A program made the translations under genes and the position numbers. Below are positions 26,741 through 37,444 of a stretch of DNA of 64,000 nucleotides, one piece after another. The first letter of the stretch is position 1. Each line of letters begins with the position of its first letter. The notes beneath the pieces are model-generated. The model was not told the origin of the DNA. It ran no database searches and was given only the letters and a program-made list of their open reading frames with translations. Source of the stretch: Actinoplanes sp. TBRC 11911 (GTDB taxonomy: Bacteria > Actinomycetota > Actinomycetes > Mycobacteriales > Micromonosporaceae); the NCBI RefSeq assembly GCF_012933445.1, contig NZ_JABBNC010000045.1:16410-80409 (forward strand), given 5' to 3'.

Positions 26741-27130
26741 TCAGTCGGCTGCGATCACCGTGGTGATCCGCGGCCCGTCCGCCTCGATCCGCAGCAGATA
26801 GCGATAGCTCTCGCCGGGCACCGAGTTGCCCCCGCTGTCCAGATACTCCCATTCGACGGCCACCATCATCAGCGCGCCGGACAGCTGCTGCACGTCGGTG
26901 AGCTGGGCATTCGCGGCGACGATCCGCTGCTCGCGGTAGGCCGGGGCGGCGCCGAGGAAGGAGAGCGCGACGGCGGCCGGGGTGGCGAAGGTGAAGCTGT
27001 ACGAGTTCGCGACCACCATGCCGGGCAGCGCGTAACAGCCCGCCACGGCGGCGACGTCACCCGTGGTGAGCGCGACGCCGTAGCGGTCGAAGAACTCGCT
27101 CAGGCGAGCCAGATCGGTGGGTGCCTGCAC
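26741..27130 (-). CDS. SnoaL/NTF2-like protein
   Basis: A 129-residue protein from GTG at 27130. The N-terminal FFDRYGVALTTGDVAAVAGCYALPGMVV is the first helix and strand of an NTF2-like fold, followed by a core (MMVAVEWEYLDSGGN, YRYLLRIEADGP) typical of small ketosteroid-isomerase-like proteins. No catalytic residues are certain. A TTG start further upstream is possible. It lies 31 bp upstream of the damaged pullulanase gene on the same strand. Confidence 0.75.
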   Translation of the reverse strand: MQAPTDLARLSEFFDRYGVALTTGDVAAVAGCYALPGMVVANSYSFTFATPAAVALSFLGAAPAYREQRIVAANAQLTDVQQLSGALMMVAVEWEYLDSGGNSVPGESYRYLLRIEADGPRITTVIAAD

Positions 27131-27220
27131 GGGTGGCGGATGCCCCGTTGTCCACAGGGGTAAACGCCGCGGCCCACAACCCGATAACGTGGCGAGCCTT
27201 CCGAGCAAGGAGGCCCGGCG

Positions 27221-29011
27221 ATGAGGGTGCTGTTTCTGATCAACGACGCGTTCGGCATTGGCGGGACGATCAAGACCACGTTCAATCTTGGTGCCGCGCT
27301 CGCCGCCCGCGGCCACGACGTCGAGGTCCTCAGCACCGTGCGCCCGCGCGACGTGCCGCACCTGCGCGCCGACCCGGCGATCCGGCTGATGTCTCTGATC
27401 GAGACCCGGGCCGGGCATCCCGATCACGAGCCGGACGGCCGCGGCCGGGGCGAGCCGGCCCGGGTCTACCCGCGCTCGGACGTCCGCGCCGCCGGTTACG
27501 ACCGTTTCGTCGAGCGTCGCTACCGCGCGTTCCTGCGCCGCAGCGATGCCGACGTGGTCATCGCGACCCGGCCGGGCCTCATCGCGTACACGGCGGCCTT
27601 CGCCCCGAGACGCATGGTGCGCATCGGGCAGGAGCACCTCACGCGCGGCGCCCACCGCAAGGCGCTGCGCCAGCTGATGCCGAAGCACATCGGCAAGCTG
27701 GACGCCTTCGTCACGGTCTCCGAGCGCGACGCCGCGGACTATCGCGCCCACCTGTCCCTGCGCCGCACCCGGTTGCTGCACATCCCGAACGGGGTGCCCG
27801 AGCCGGGCGTGCCGCCGTCACACGGACGGGCGAAACTCGTCGTGGCGGCCGGCCGGCTGATCCCCAGCAAGCGGTACGACGTGCTGGTGCGCGCGTTCGC
27901 CAAGGTGGTCGCCGAGCGGCCGGATTGGACGCTGCGCGTCTACGGCCTGGGCAAGGAGACCGCGGTCCTCCGCGAGCTGGTGCTCGAGCTGGGCCTGCAC
28001 AACCACGTCCGGTTGATGGGCCCGGTCACGCCGATCGAGCCGGAGTGGGCGAAGGCGGCGATCGCCGCCGTGTCGGCCGACAAGGAGTCCTTCGGGATCA
28101 CCCTGGTCGAGGCGATGCGCTCGGGCGTGCCGGTGGTCAGCACCGACGCGCGGTGGGGTCCCGGCGAGATCCTGCGCGACGGCGAGGACGGGCTGCTCAC
28201 GCCGGTCGGCGATCCGGACGCGCTCGGCGACGCGCTGCTCCGCGTGATCAACGACGACGAGCTGCGCCGCTCGATGGCCGCGGCCGCGCTGGCGAACTCC
28301 GCGCGGTACGACCCGGCCCCGATCGCCGAGCGGTACGAGGAGTTGTTCCACGAGCTGGCCCGCGGCAAGCGCCGGTGGCGGCGGCCGCGTCCGATGACCG
28401 TGCTCGGTCCGGCGCCGTCGGTGACCGATCCGGTGCTCGACTGGGACGGCGTCGCGCCGCTGCCCGAAGGCGTGTCCTGGCAGCCCGACGGGCCGGGCGT
28501 GTTCCGGCTGGTGCGCGACGACGGCACCCCGGTGCAGGCCGGGCGGCGCGACACGAGAGCGCTGCTGGACGGTCCGGTCGGCGCCCGGATCCAGCTGCCG
28601 TTCCGCGGTCCGGACGGCGTGCTGGGCATGCGCGTCTGGGACCGGGAGGTCTACGCGGAGGTCGGCGACGTGGACGCGGACTCCGAGGGCGTCCACGTCG
28701 CCGGCCGGCTGTTCGGGGCGCACTTCGAGGACGCGTCGCTGGAGGCCCGTGACGGCGAGCAGATCATGCCGTTGCGGATCGTGACCGACGGGGCCGGGTT
28801 CCGGGGGTCGGTCGGCGCGCTGCCGCCCGGCATGTGGGAGCTGTGGCTGCGTCCGGCCGCCGGGGCGGAGCCCGTCCGCCTGGGCCGGTTCCGGGACGAC
28901 ATCGTGGACAAGCGGGCCGCGTTCGTGCTGCCCTCGGTGCGGATCGACGGCGTCGCGCTCCAACCGGCGTACACGGCAAGCAATGAATTCTCGATCCGCG
29001 CCAGAACCTGA
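27221..29011 (+). CDS. GT4 glycosyltransferase with an extra C-terminal beta-rich domain
   Basis: A 596-residue protein. Residues 1-380 are a GT-B glycosyltransferase: GIGGTIKTTFNLGAALAARGHDV at the N-terminus, VVAAGRLIPSKRYDVLVRAF, and the nucleotide-sugar motif ESFGITLVEAMRSGVPVV. Residues about 390-596 are an extra beta-rich domain (for example GVFRLVRDDGTPVQAGRRD and LEARDGEQIMPLRIV) resembling domains attached to wall-polymer glycosyltransferases. A cell-wall or capsule role is likely. AAGGAGG is 11 nt upstream of the ATG. Confidence 0.85.
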   Translation: MRVLFLINDAFGIGGTIKTTFNLGAALAARGHDVEVLSTVRPRDVPHLRADPAIRLMSLIETRAGHPDHEPDGRGRGEPARVYPRSDVRAAGYDRFVERRYRAFLRRSDADVVIATRPGLIAYTAAFAPRRMVRIGQEHLTRGAHRKALRQLMPKHIGKLDAFVTVSERDAADYRAHLSLRRTRLLHIPNGVPEPGVPPSHGRAKLVVAAGRLIPSKRYDVLVRAFAKVVAERPDWTLRVYGLGKETAVLRELVLELGLHNHVRLMGPVTPIEPEWAKAAIAAVSADKESFGITLVEAMRSGVPVVSTDARWGPGEILRDGEDGLLTPVGDPDALGDALLRVINDDELRRSMAAAALANSARYDPAPIAERYEELFHELARGKRRWRRPRPMTVLGPAPSVTDPVLDWDGVAPLPEGVSWQPDGPGVFRLVRDDGTPVQAGRRDTRALLDGPVGARIQLPFRGPDGVLGMRVWDREVYAEVGDVDADSEGVHVAGRLFGAHFEDASLEARDGEQIMPLRIVTDGAGFRGSVGALPPGMWELWLRPAAGAEPVRLGRFRDDIVDKRAAFVLPSVRIDGVALQPAYTASNEFSIRART

Positions 29012-29030
29012 CCCCGCCTTGCGCGGCATT

Positions 29031-29050
29031 ACAAGACGGACGTACGGTTT
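29031..29050. promoter_or_regulatory. Probable AcnR operator upstream of acnA
   Basis: ACAAGACGGACGTACGGTTT matches the site upstream of the AcnR gene (36747-36766) at 18 of 20 positions. It overlaps a possible -35 (TTACAA at 29029) and contains the palindromic core ACGTACG. In Corynebacterium AcnR represses acn. Assignment to AcnR here is inference from the shared motif. Confidence 0.65.
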
Positions 29051-29071
29051 ACGAGAGACACCCACCGAGGG

Positions 29072-29085
29072 TTAGGCGTGCCTAA
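29072..29085. promoter_or_regulatory. TTAGGC-GT-GCCTAA palindrome in the acnA leader
   Basis: A perfect inverted repeat 66 bp upstream of the acnA start. The half-site resembles the TTAGG/CCTAA arms of DtxR/IdeR iron boxes, but the spacing is shorter than in the 19-bp consensus. Iron control of aconitase is common in actinobacteria, so this may be a second input; the identity of the binder is unknown. Confidence 0.4.
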
Positions 29086-29151
29086 GCCGAAGGCTCCCCC
29101 GATCGGTGCGAAAGACTTTGATTTCCAGTCGCTGGGTGTGAAGGAGATGAC

Positions 29152-31923
<2,772 letters not shown>

Positions 31924-31953
31924 CCGCGCTCGATCGCGTGTGCGCCGCGGAGA

Positions 31954-32020
31954 GTTGATGAGTTCAGGCTGCGACCGACGACGGCTTCGCCGGCGGCGTC
32001 CGAAGCCTGAACTCATCAAC
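31954..32020. terminator. Bidirectional terminator with 17-bp perfect stem
   Basis: GTTGATGAGTTCAGGCT (31954-31970) is exactly complementary to 32004-32020. The 33-nt loop can form a smaller GC-rich hairpin. It lies between convergent acnA and LuxR-family genes, 31 bp after the acnA stop, and no T tract follows. Confidence 0.75.
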
Positions 32021-32039
32021 GCGGCAACACACTCCTCGC

Positions 32040-34088
32040 TTATCTGCGGCCGGCGTCCCTGATCAGGTCGGTGCGGGACGAGTAGCCCAGCTTGCGCAGG
32101 ATGTGCGTGACGTGGGTCTGGACCGTGCGCGGCGACAGGAACAGCAGGCTGGCCACGTCCGGGTTGGAGCGGCCGGTGGCGACCAGCTCGGCGACCCGGC
32201 GCTCGGCCGGCGTCAGTGCCTCCCAGCCGGACTCGGCGCGCTGGTCCAGCGTGCGGCTGCCGCGGCGGATGCCGAGCGGGCGCAACCGGGCATCCACGCG
32301 GCGCACGTCCCAGGTCGCGCCCAGGGCGGAGTAGCCGCGGACCGCGTCGTTGAACGCGGCCCGCGCGGCGTCGGCCTGCCCGGCGGCGGCGTAGTGCACG
32401 GCCGCCTCCTCGATCGCGAACGCCCGCAGGTGCAGCCAGTGGTGGTCGCCGTACAGTTTGGCCAGCGCCAGCAGCTCGCCCGTGTCGCCGGTGAGCTGGG
32501 CACGCCCGAACCGGCCCGCCGCCCGCTGCATGACCGGCGCGTCCGGCTTGCGGGCGTCCTCCTCGGCGGTCACCGCGACGGACTCGGCCAGTTCGGTGTC
32601 GCCGAGCGTGCGCGCCACCCGCACTAGCGGCGGCAGCCACATGAAGCGCTCGCGGCCGTCGAACGGCGTCGGCGGGTTCAGCCAGATCGACAGCAGGTCG
32701 GCGGCCTTGCGCAGGTCGCCGTCGGTGACCGCGCGCATCGCGTCGGCGGCCACCATGTAGCCGGACCAGATCCGCGCGTCGGTGGACACGACCGGGATCT
32801 TGTTGGTGATCGCGAGGTGCCACGCGACCTCGTCCCACTGCTCGCGGTGGGCGTGGATCATCGCGGCCAGCCCGTGCCGGCCGATCTTCGGCGCTCCGGG
32901 GATGTCCTCGGGGATCTGCTCCAGGTACCGCAGCGCCTCGTCCCACCAGCCGAAGTCGTAGCTGCCCATCGCCGCCGCGAAGAGCAGGCGGCTCGTCCGG
33001 TTCGGAGTGCCGTGCCGGGCCAGGGCGGGCGCCTGGTGCGCGGTGGCCCGGAACTCTTCGGCCCGGCCCAGGTTGTTCAGCGCCGCCAGCCGGTTGTCGA
33101 GCAGCAGCATCCGCAGGTCCGGGTCGTCGTTCGCGCCGAGTGCGGCCAGGCCCGCGTCCAGATGAGCGATCGCCGCCGCCGGCTCCCGGTCGATGTGCGA
33201 GAGAACCAGCCGCGCGTGACCGGCGGCCAGCGCGTCGCCGGCCTCCTCGGCCTCGGTCAGTGCCCGGGCCGCCTCGGCCCGGCCGCGCGCGAGCTCGTCC
33301 TGCTTGGTCAGCGCCGCGGCCGCGCGTGCCCGGATCAGGGCACGGGTGCCGGGTAGGAGAACGGGATCGGCCAGCGACGCCGTCGCGAGGGCGACCGACT
33401 CGTCGAGGCGCTGCTGCCGGTTCGCGGTGACGATCCGGATCAGCCAGGCGCGCCCGCGGTACCGCGCGTCGGCCGAGTCCCGCAGCATCTCGACGGCCAG
33501 CTCGTCGGCCCCCGTGTCGCGGTCCAGGTTGTGCAGCACCTTCATCAGCCGGAAGATCAGCTCATCGCGGTCCGAGGCCGGCAGGGCCGGGCTCTCCACC
33601 GCCGACTCCAGCAGATCGGCGGCCGGCTCGGCGATCCGGCTCAGCGTCTGTTCCGGTACCGCGGACAGCCAGCGCACCACCCACGGCTCGGTCGGTCCGG
33701 GCGCGGCCCGCAGTTGGTCGGCGACCTTGCAGAAGTCCGCACCGCGGTGGGCGAGCGCCTCGGCGAACTGGCGGTGCAGCGCGGTCCGAAGTGACGAGGA
33801 CAACTCGTTGATCAGCGCGTCCCACAGGATTCGACCACGGAACGTGAGATGCCCGTCGCTGGTCTCGATCAGGATTTCGGCGGCGTGCGCCTCTGCCAGT
33901 GAGTCCACCATGCTGGACGCGGGCCGTCCCAGCACCGTCGCGAGATCGTGCACTTCAAACGTTTCACCCAGCACCGCAGCCATGCTGAGCAGGCGATATG
34001 TGGACGAGTCAAGGGCGTGCAACCGCTCGACGGTCGCCTCGGCAAGCTGATCGATGATGCCGCCAGTCTCGTCGAGCTGAGCCTCCAT
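32040..34088 (-). CDS. LuxR-family regulator of LAL type lacking the ATPase domain
   Basis: A 682-residue protein from ATG at 34088. The C-terminal LuxR HTH is LTPAERRVAELVATGRSN then LSPRTVQTHVTHILRKLGYSS. The first 130 residues (LDSSTYRLLSMAAVLGETF, DLATVLGRP, LHRQFAEALAHRG) match the winged-helix segment that follows the AAA ATPase in large LAL regulators, and TPR-like helices fill the middle. No Walker A or B occurs here or in the open frame upstream. It is thus a LAL-like regulator without its ATPase, by loss or by design. Confidence 0.82.
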   Translation of the reverse strand: MEAQLDETGGIIDQLAEATVERLHALDSSTYRLLSMAAVLGETFEVHDLATVLGRPASSMVDSLAEAHAAEILIETSDGHLTFRGRILWDALINELSSSLRTALHRQFAEALAHRGADFCKVADQLRAAPGPTEPWVVRWLSAVPEQTLSRIAEPAADLLESAVESPALPASDRDELIFRLMKVLHNLDRDTGADELAVEMLRDSADARYRGRAWLIRIVTANRQQRLDESVALATASLADPVLLPGTRALIRARAAAALTKQDELARGRAEAARALTEAEEAGDALAAGHARLVLSHIDREPAAAIAHLDAGLAALGANDDPDLRMLLLDNRLAALNNLGRAEEFRATAHQAPALARHGTPNRTSRLLFAAAMGSYDFGWWDEALRYLEQIPEDIPGAPKIGRHGLAAMIHAHREQWDEVAWHLAITNKIPVVSTDARIWSGYMVAADAMRAVTDGDLRKAADLLSIWLNPPTPFDGRERFMWLPPLVRVARTLGDTELAESVAVTAEEDARKPDAPVMQRAAGRFGRAQLTGDTGELLALAKLYGDHHWLHLRAFAIEEAAVHYAAAGQADAARAAFNDAVRGYSALGATWDVRRVDARLRPLGIRRGSRTLDQRAESGWEALTPAERRVAELVATGRSNPDVASLLFLSPRTVQTHVTHILRKLGYSSRTDLIRDAGRR

Positions 34089-34160
34089 GGGCGCGAGTCT
34101 ATGCACAGTAATTGAACATGACCACGCTAGGTAAGACATGAATCCGACACAGTGAGTGAC

Positions 34161-34198
34161 GGCACCGCCCGGACGCTGGCGGGCATCCGGGCGGTGCC
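34161..34198 (-). promoter_or_regulatory. Strong hairpin in the LuxR gene leader region
   Basis: GGCACCGCCCGGA (34161-34173) and its exact complement (34186-34198) form a 13-bp stem with a 12-nt loop, extendable by a bulge. It is 73 bp upstream of the LuxR-family gene and could be an attenuator, or the end of a small RNA. The 555-bp gap 34089-34643 contains no gene I can support. Confidence 0.45.
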
Positions 34199-34284
34199 CG
34201 TCTGTCGTCGTCGGAAGCCCCCACTCCCTCGACGACCCAAAGTCCGCGGCCCCAGCAACGCCCCACCGTCGCTTCGGCACCCCT

Positions 34285-34305
34285 CGACGCCGCCCCCCGG
34301 CGTCG
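34285..34305. repeat. Hairpin CGACGCCG-ccccc-CGGCGTCG
   Basis: A perfect 8-bp stem with a 5-nt loop, in the same gene-free region as the hairpin at 34161. The direction of any transcript is unknown. Confidence 0.4.
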
Positions 34306-34643
34306 CGGCGTACCGTTCCGGCCTTGCGGCCGACCGGGCTCCACCCGCGGACTGCGCGCACCGGGCCGAACACCACAGCGCGAGCGCTTCTCTCGCCGCA
34401 AAGGTTGCCATCCGCAAACGACCAGTCACATCCGCACACATGCGTACTTCTAGGCTCGGACTCGCGCAACCCTGACATCACACTCGGTAGACAACATCCG
34501 CGACACCGCAGGCCAGGGGGCCCGCCCGCCGGGGCGCCGCAGGCATCATGATCCGGGCACGACGCGAGCGGGTATCGCCACCGTCACACCACGATCAAGA
34601 CTCCGGCCGCGCCCCGCCCCCGGCTGATGAATAGGCTGCGGTT

Positions 34644-34889
34644 ATGGACGACAACAGTGTGCTGAGCCGCATCCACGACTTAGTCAACGAGGAGCATGGG
34701 CTGCGCCAGCAGCTGAGCGACGGGACGATCTCCTCGAAGGACGAGCACGCCCGGCTCAAGGATCTCGAAGAGGCCCTCGACCAGTGCTGGGACCTGCTAC
34801 GCCGGCGCCGGGCCGCTCGCACCGCGGGCAACGACCCGAACTCCGAGCAGGCCCACAGCGTCGGTGAGGTCGAGGGTTACCTGCAGTGA
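34644..34889 (+). CDS. DUF2630 family small protein
   Basis: An 81-residue protein, largely helical and charged, matching DUF2630 (SRIHDLVNEEHGLRQQL, LEEALDQCWDLLRRRRAARTAG). The family is conserved in actinobacteria and functionally unknown. TAGGCT ends 6 nt before the ATG, so the mRNA is probably leaderless. A perfect 12-bp terminator hairpin follows 3 bp after the stop. Confidence 0.88.
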   Translation: MDDNSVLSRIHDLVNEEHGLRQQLSDGTISSKDEHARLKDLEEALDQCWDLLRRRRAARTAGNDPNSEQAHSVGEVEGYLQ

Positions 34890-34892
34890 CCC

Positions 34893-34919
34893 GGCACGGG
34901 CCGCAGCGCGGCCCGTGCC
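34893..34919. terminator. Bidirectional terminator hairpin
   Basis: GGCACGGGCCGC-agc-GCGGCCCGTGCC has a perfect 12-bp stem and 3-nt loop between the convergent DUF2630 and RIO kinase genes. The sequence after it on the plus strand is CATCGTTTAAG. Confidence 0.8.
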
Positions 34920-34934
34920 CATCGTTTAAGTCGT

Positions 34935-35852
34935 TCACCGCAGGCCTGCCTCGTAGAGCAGCCTCGCCAGCAGCGCGTCCGCGTCCACGTCCAGGCCGCG
35001 CGCGGCGAACCAGGCTGCGACGTTGCGCACGTCCCGGGCGATGAAGTCGGCGCCCTGCGGGTTCGCGATGACGTCGACGATCTGCGGAAGGTCGATGAGC
35101 ACGAGTTTCCCCTCGTGCACCAGCGTGTTGTAGGGCGACAGGTCGCCGTGCGCCACCTGGGACCGGGCCAGCACCGACAGCGCGTCGGTCATCTGCCGCC
35201 ACAGGTCGGCCAGCGTGTCCTTGTCCGCCCGCACCTGGGCGAGCCGTGGCGCCGCCTCGCCGGTCTCCCAGTCGCCGATGAACTCCAGCATCACCTCGGT
35301 ACCGCGCAGCTGCACCGGGTACGGCACGCGGATGAGCCCGCTCTGCCGGCCCACCTCCCACAGGTGGGACAGCGCGCCGAACTCGGCGGCCGCCCACTGG
35401 CCGGCGATCAGCTCCTTGCCGAACGAGGTGCGGTTGGTCATCGCCCGCATCTCGCGCGATCGGCGCACCCGGCGCCCTTCCAGATAACCGGCGTCGCGGT
35501 GGAAGAGCCGGTGGTCGCCGTCGCGATAACGCTTGGCGGCCAGCATGCTCACCTTGCCGGTGTCCGCCACCGCGCGCCGGACCAGATAGACGTCGGCTTC
35601 CTTGCCGGTCTTGAGCATGCCCAGCTCGGTGTCGACCGCGCCGTGCTCGGTGCGGACCCACTCGGGCCGGGGCTCGGGACCGTGCTCGGCGCCGTCCCAG
35701 GTGGACCAGGCGTCGCCGGTCTCGGGCAGGTCGGGATCTTCGCTCAGGTGCGGCTCGAGCCGCCCGCGCTTTACGAAGTCAGGTTCGTCGTCGTCGAACT
35801 TGCGTCGGCCGCGGCGCATCGTTCCGGAGCCGAAAGAGTCGTGCTCGCGCAC
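34935..35852 (-). CDS. RIO1-like serine/threonine protein kinase
   Basis: A 305-residue protein from GTG at 35852. RIO signatures are TGKEADVYLVRR (ATP-binding), the catalytic loop AHGDLSPYNTLV and the metal-binding segment LVLIDLPQIVD. A hydrophilic N-terminal region of about 75 residues precedes the kinase core. RIO kinases act in ribosome maturation in archaea and eukaryotes; bacterial substrates are unknown. The ribosome site GGAGAA, 6 nt before the start, lies inside an upstream ORF and in a small hairpin, suggesting coupled translation. Confidence 0.9.
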   Translation of the reverse strand: MREHDSFGSGTMRRGRRKFDDDEPDFVKRGRLEPHLSEDPDLPETGDAWSTWDGAEHGPEPRPEWVRTEHGAVDTELGMLKTGKEADVYLVRRAVADTGKVSMLAAKRYRDGDHRLFHRDAGYLEGRRVRRSREMRAMTNRTSFGKELIAGQWAAAEFGALSHLWEVGRQSGLIRVPYPVQLRGTEVMLEFIGDWETGEAAPRLAQVRADKDTLADLWRQMTDALSVLARSQVAHGDLSPYNTLVHEGKLVLIDLPQIVDVIANPQGADFIARDVRNVAAWFAARGLDVDADALLARLLYEAGLR

Positions 35853-35917
35853 TGGAGGTTCTCCTCGGAGAAAGAAGGAATCAAGGTCTGGGCAGCACGC
35901 ATCACCAAGACAGCCAT
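35771..35917 (-). CDS. Upstream ORF overlapping the RIO kinase start
   Basis: A 48-codon ORF starting MAVLVMRAAQTLIPSF from ATG at 35917. It has AAGGAGGTG, a perfect 9-nt match to the 16S anti-Shine-Dalgarno, 8 nt upstream (35926-35934). It overlaps the RIO kinase gene by 82 bp in a different frame, and the kinase ribosome site lies inside it, partly paired in TTCTC-cgag-GAGAA. It is probably a translated leader controlling kinase expression; the peptide itself is not recognised. Confidence 0.5.
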   Translation of the reverse strand: MAVLVMRAAQTLIPSFSEENLQCASTTLSAPERCAAADASSTTTNLTS

Positions 35918-35989
35918 GTCTCCCACACCTCCTTCTTTCGCCGGAACTCTCCGCACTGTGCCGGAGGTCGCCCGGCCGGCGCAACCGAA

Positions 35990-36637
35990 TTAACGAGCCG
36001 CCATGATGGCGGACAGACCCTGGATCACGTTGCCCACCACGCGGGTCGGCGCGAACCGGTCGTCGATCCAGTCCCGGCCGCGATGCAGCCACACGCTGGG
36101 CAGGCCCATCGCGGCCGCGCCGCCGATGTCCGCCTCCGGGCTGTCGCCGACCACCCAGGCGCCGCCGAGCCGCATCCGCACCCGCTGCGCGGCCATCGCG
36201 AAGATCCGCGGGTTGGGCTTGCTCACCCCGGCCTGCTCCGAGATCACCCAGTCGGCGACGTACTGATCGAGCCCGGTGCGGCGGATCCGCGTCTCCTCCA
36301 CCGCGACCGGCCCGTTGGTCACCACCACCGGGACGAACCCGGCGTCACCGGCGATCTGCAGGGCGCATCCCACGAGCGGGTCGAGTTTCTCGTACGCCAA
36401 CGGGCCCTCGCGCAGCTCGTCCAGGATGTCGATCGACGGGTTGGACAGCTGGTAGCGCTCGCGAATCAGATCGGCGAGGTCCCAACGGGGCGTGAGGCCA
36501 TCCGCATCGACGGAGAGTAACCAATTCAGATCATCCGGTGGTGCCCCGAGTTCCTCGAGGAACCCCTTTGCCCACAGCCTGAACGCACCGCTGCGGTCCA
36601 ACAGGGTGTCGTCAAGAGCCGTAAGGATGAGGGGCAC
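35990..36637 (-). CDS. HAD-superfamily protein lacking the nucleophilic Asp
   Basis: A 215-residue HAD type I protein with C1 cap from a GTG start. Motif II (VVVTNGP), motif III lysine (GVSKPNPRIF) and motif IV (VGDSPEADI) are intact. Motif I reads LILTALDDTLLDR where active relatives have FDLDDT: the nucleophile position is Ala7 (codon GCT, 36617-36619), while the acid/base Asp9 remains. It should be unable to form the phospho-aspartate intermediate, so it is likely a binding or regulatory pseudo-phosphatase. Confidence 0.85.
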   Translation of the reverse strand: MPLILTALDDTLLDRSGAFRLWAKGFLEELGAPPDDLNWLLSVDADGLTPRWDLADLIRERYQLSNPSIDILDELREGPLAYEKLDPLVGCALQIAGDAGFVPVVVTNGPVAVEETRIRRTGLDQYVADWVISEQAGVSKPNPRIFAMAAQRVRMRLGGAWVVGDSPEADIGGAAAMGLPSVWLHRGRDWIDDRFAPTRVVGNVIQGLSAIMAAR

Positions 36638-36746
36638 CCGGGCACTTTACGTGACCGACCCGGCTACCGAACAGTCCGGGAGTGTCCCCAATTGCGCGCG
36701 GGATGTGGAATTACGCACCATCCGGGCGTGATGCCACACACCGTTG

Positions 36747-36766
36747 ACAAGACGTACGTACGGATT
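36747..36766. promoter_or_regulatory. Probable AcnR operator upstream of acnR
   Basis: ACAAGACGTACGTACGGATT shares 18 of 20 bases with 29031-29050 upstream of acnA. It overlaps TTGACA (36744-36749), a consensus -35 box, and ends 34 bp before the AcnR start, as expected for autorepression. Inferred from the shared motif and the linked genes. Confidence 0.65.
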
Positions 36767-36800
36767 GCAAGGAGAAGGCCCTGCGTGACACCATCCAGGC

Positions 36801-37379
36801 GTGCCGAGAGTAAGCCAGGACCAGCTAGAAGCGCGACGCCACGAAATCCTCGCGGCCGCCCGCGACTGCTTCGCGCGGTTCGGCTACGAGGGTGCCACGG
36901 TCCGCCGCCTCGAGGACGCGACGGGGCTGTCCCGCGGCGCGATTTTCCACCATTTTCGTGACAAGGAATCGCTGTTCCTGGCCGTCGCCGAGGATGACGC
37001 GGCCGCGATGGTCGAGACGGTGGCCCGCAACGGCCTCGTGCAGGTGATGCGGGACCTGCTGGACCGGGCCGGCGGCAGCGACGGCGACACGGCCGGCTGG
37101 CTCGGCAGCCAGCTCGAGGTGTCGCGGCGCCTGCGCACCGATGCGGCGTTCGCCAAACGCTGGGCGGAACGCTCGGCGGCCATCGCCGACGCCACCCGCG
37201 ACCGGTTGCAGCGCCAGCGCGAGGCCGGCGTGCTCCGCGACGACGTGCCGGTCGAGGTGCTGACCCAGTTCCTCGAGCTGGCCTACGACGGTCTGGTGCT
37301 GCACCTGGCCACCGGCCGCCCGGCCGGTGAGCTGAGCCGCGTCCTCGATCTGGTGGAGGAAGCAGTTCGTCGCGGCTGA
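36801..37379 (+). CDS. acnR: TetR-family aconitase repressor
   Basis: A 192-residue TetR regulator. The N-terminal HTH (RRHEILAAARDCFARFGYEG, LSRGAIFHHFRDKESLF) and the C-terminal ligand domain (LVQVMRDLLDRA, VPVEVLTQFLELAYDGLVLHLATGR) strongly resemble AcnR of Corynebacterium glutamicum, which represses aconitase and binds citrate-Mg as effector. There acn and acnR are adjacent; here they are 5 kb apart but both preceded by the same 20-bp motif. The GTG start at 36801 is not preceded by a good ribosome site. Confidence 0.85.
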   Translation: MPRVSQDQLEARRHEILAAARDCFARFGYEGATVRRLEDATGLSRGAIFHHFRDKESLFLAVAEDDAAAMVETVARNGLVQVMRDLLDRAGGSDGDTAGWLGSQLEVSRRLRTDAAFAKRWAERSAAIADATRDRLQRQREAGVLRDDVPVEVLTQFLELAYDGLVLHLATGRPAGELSRVLDLVEEAVRRG

Positions 37380-37444
37380 TCCCGCGGCGTTGCGCGCGTC
37401 TGCACAATGAGGCCAGAGCCGCGACGAGCATGGGAGGCAAGCCC

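Noticed and set aside
34161..34198. rho-independent terminator of a plus-strand gene
   Set aside because: No plus-strand gene ends nearby, so it was listed as a regulatory or small-RNA hairpin instead.
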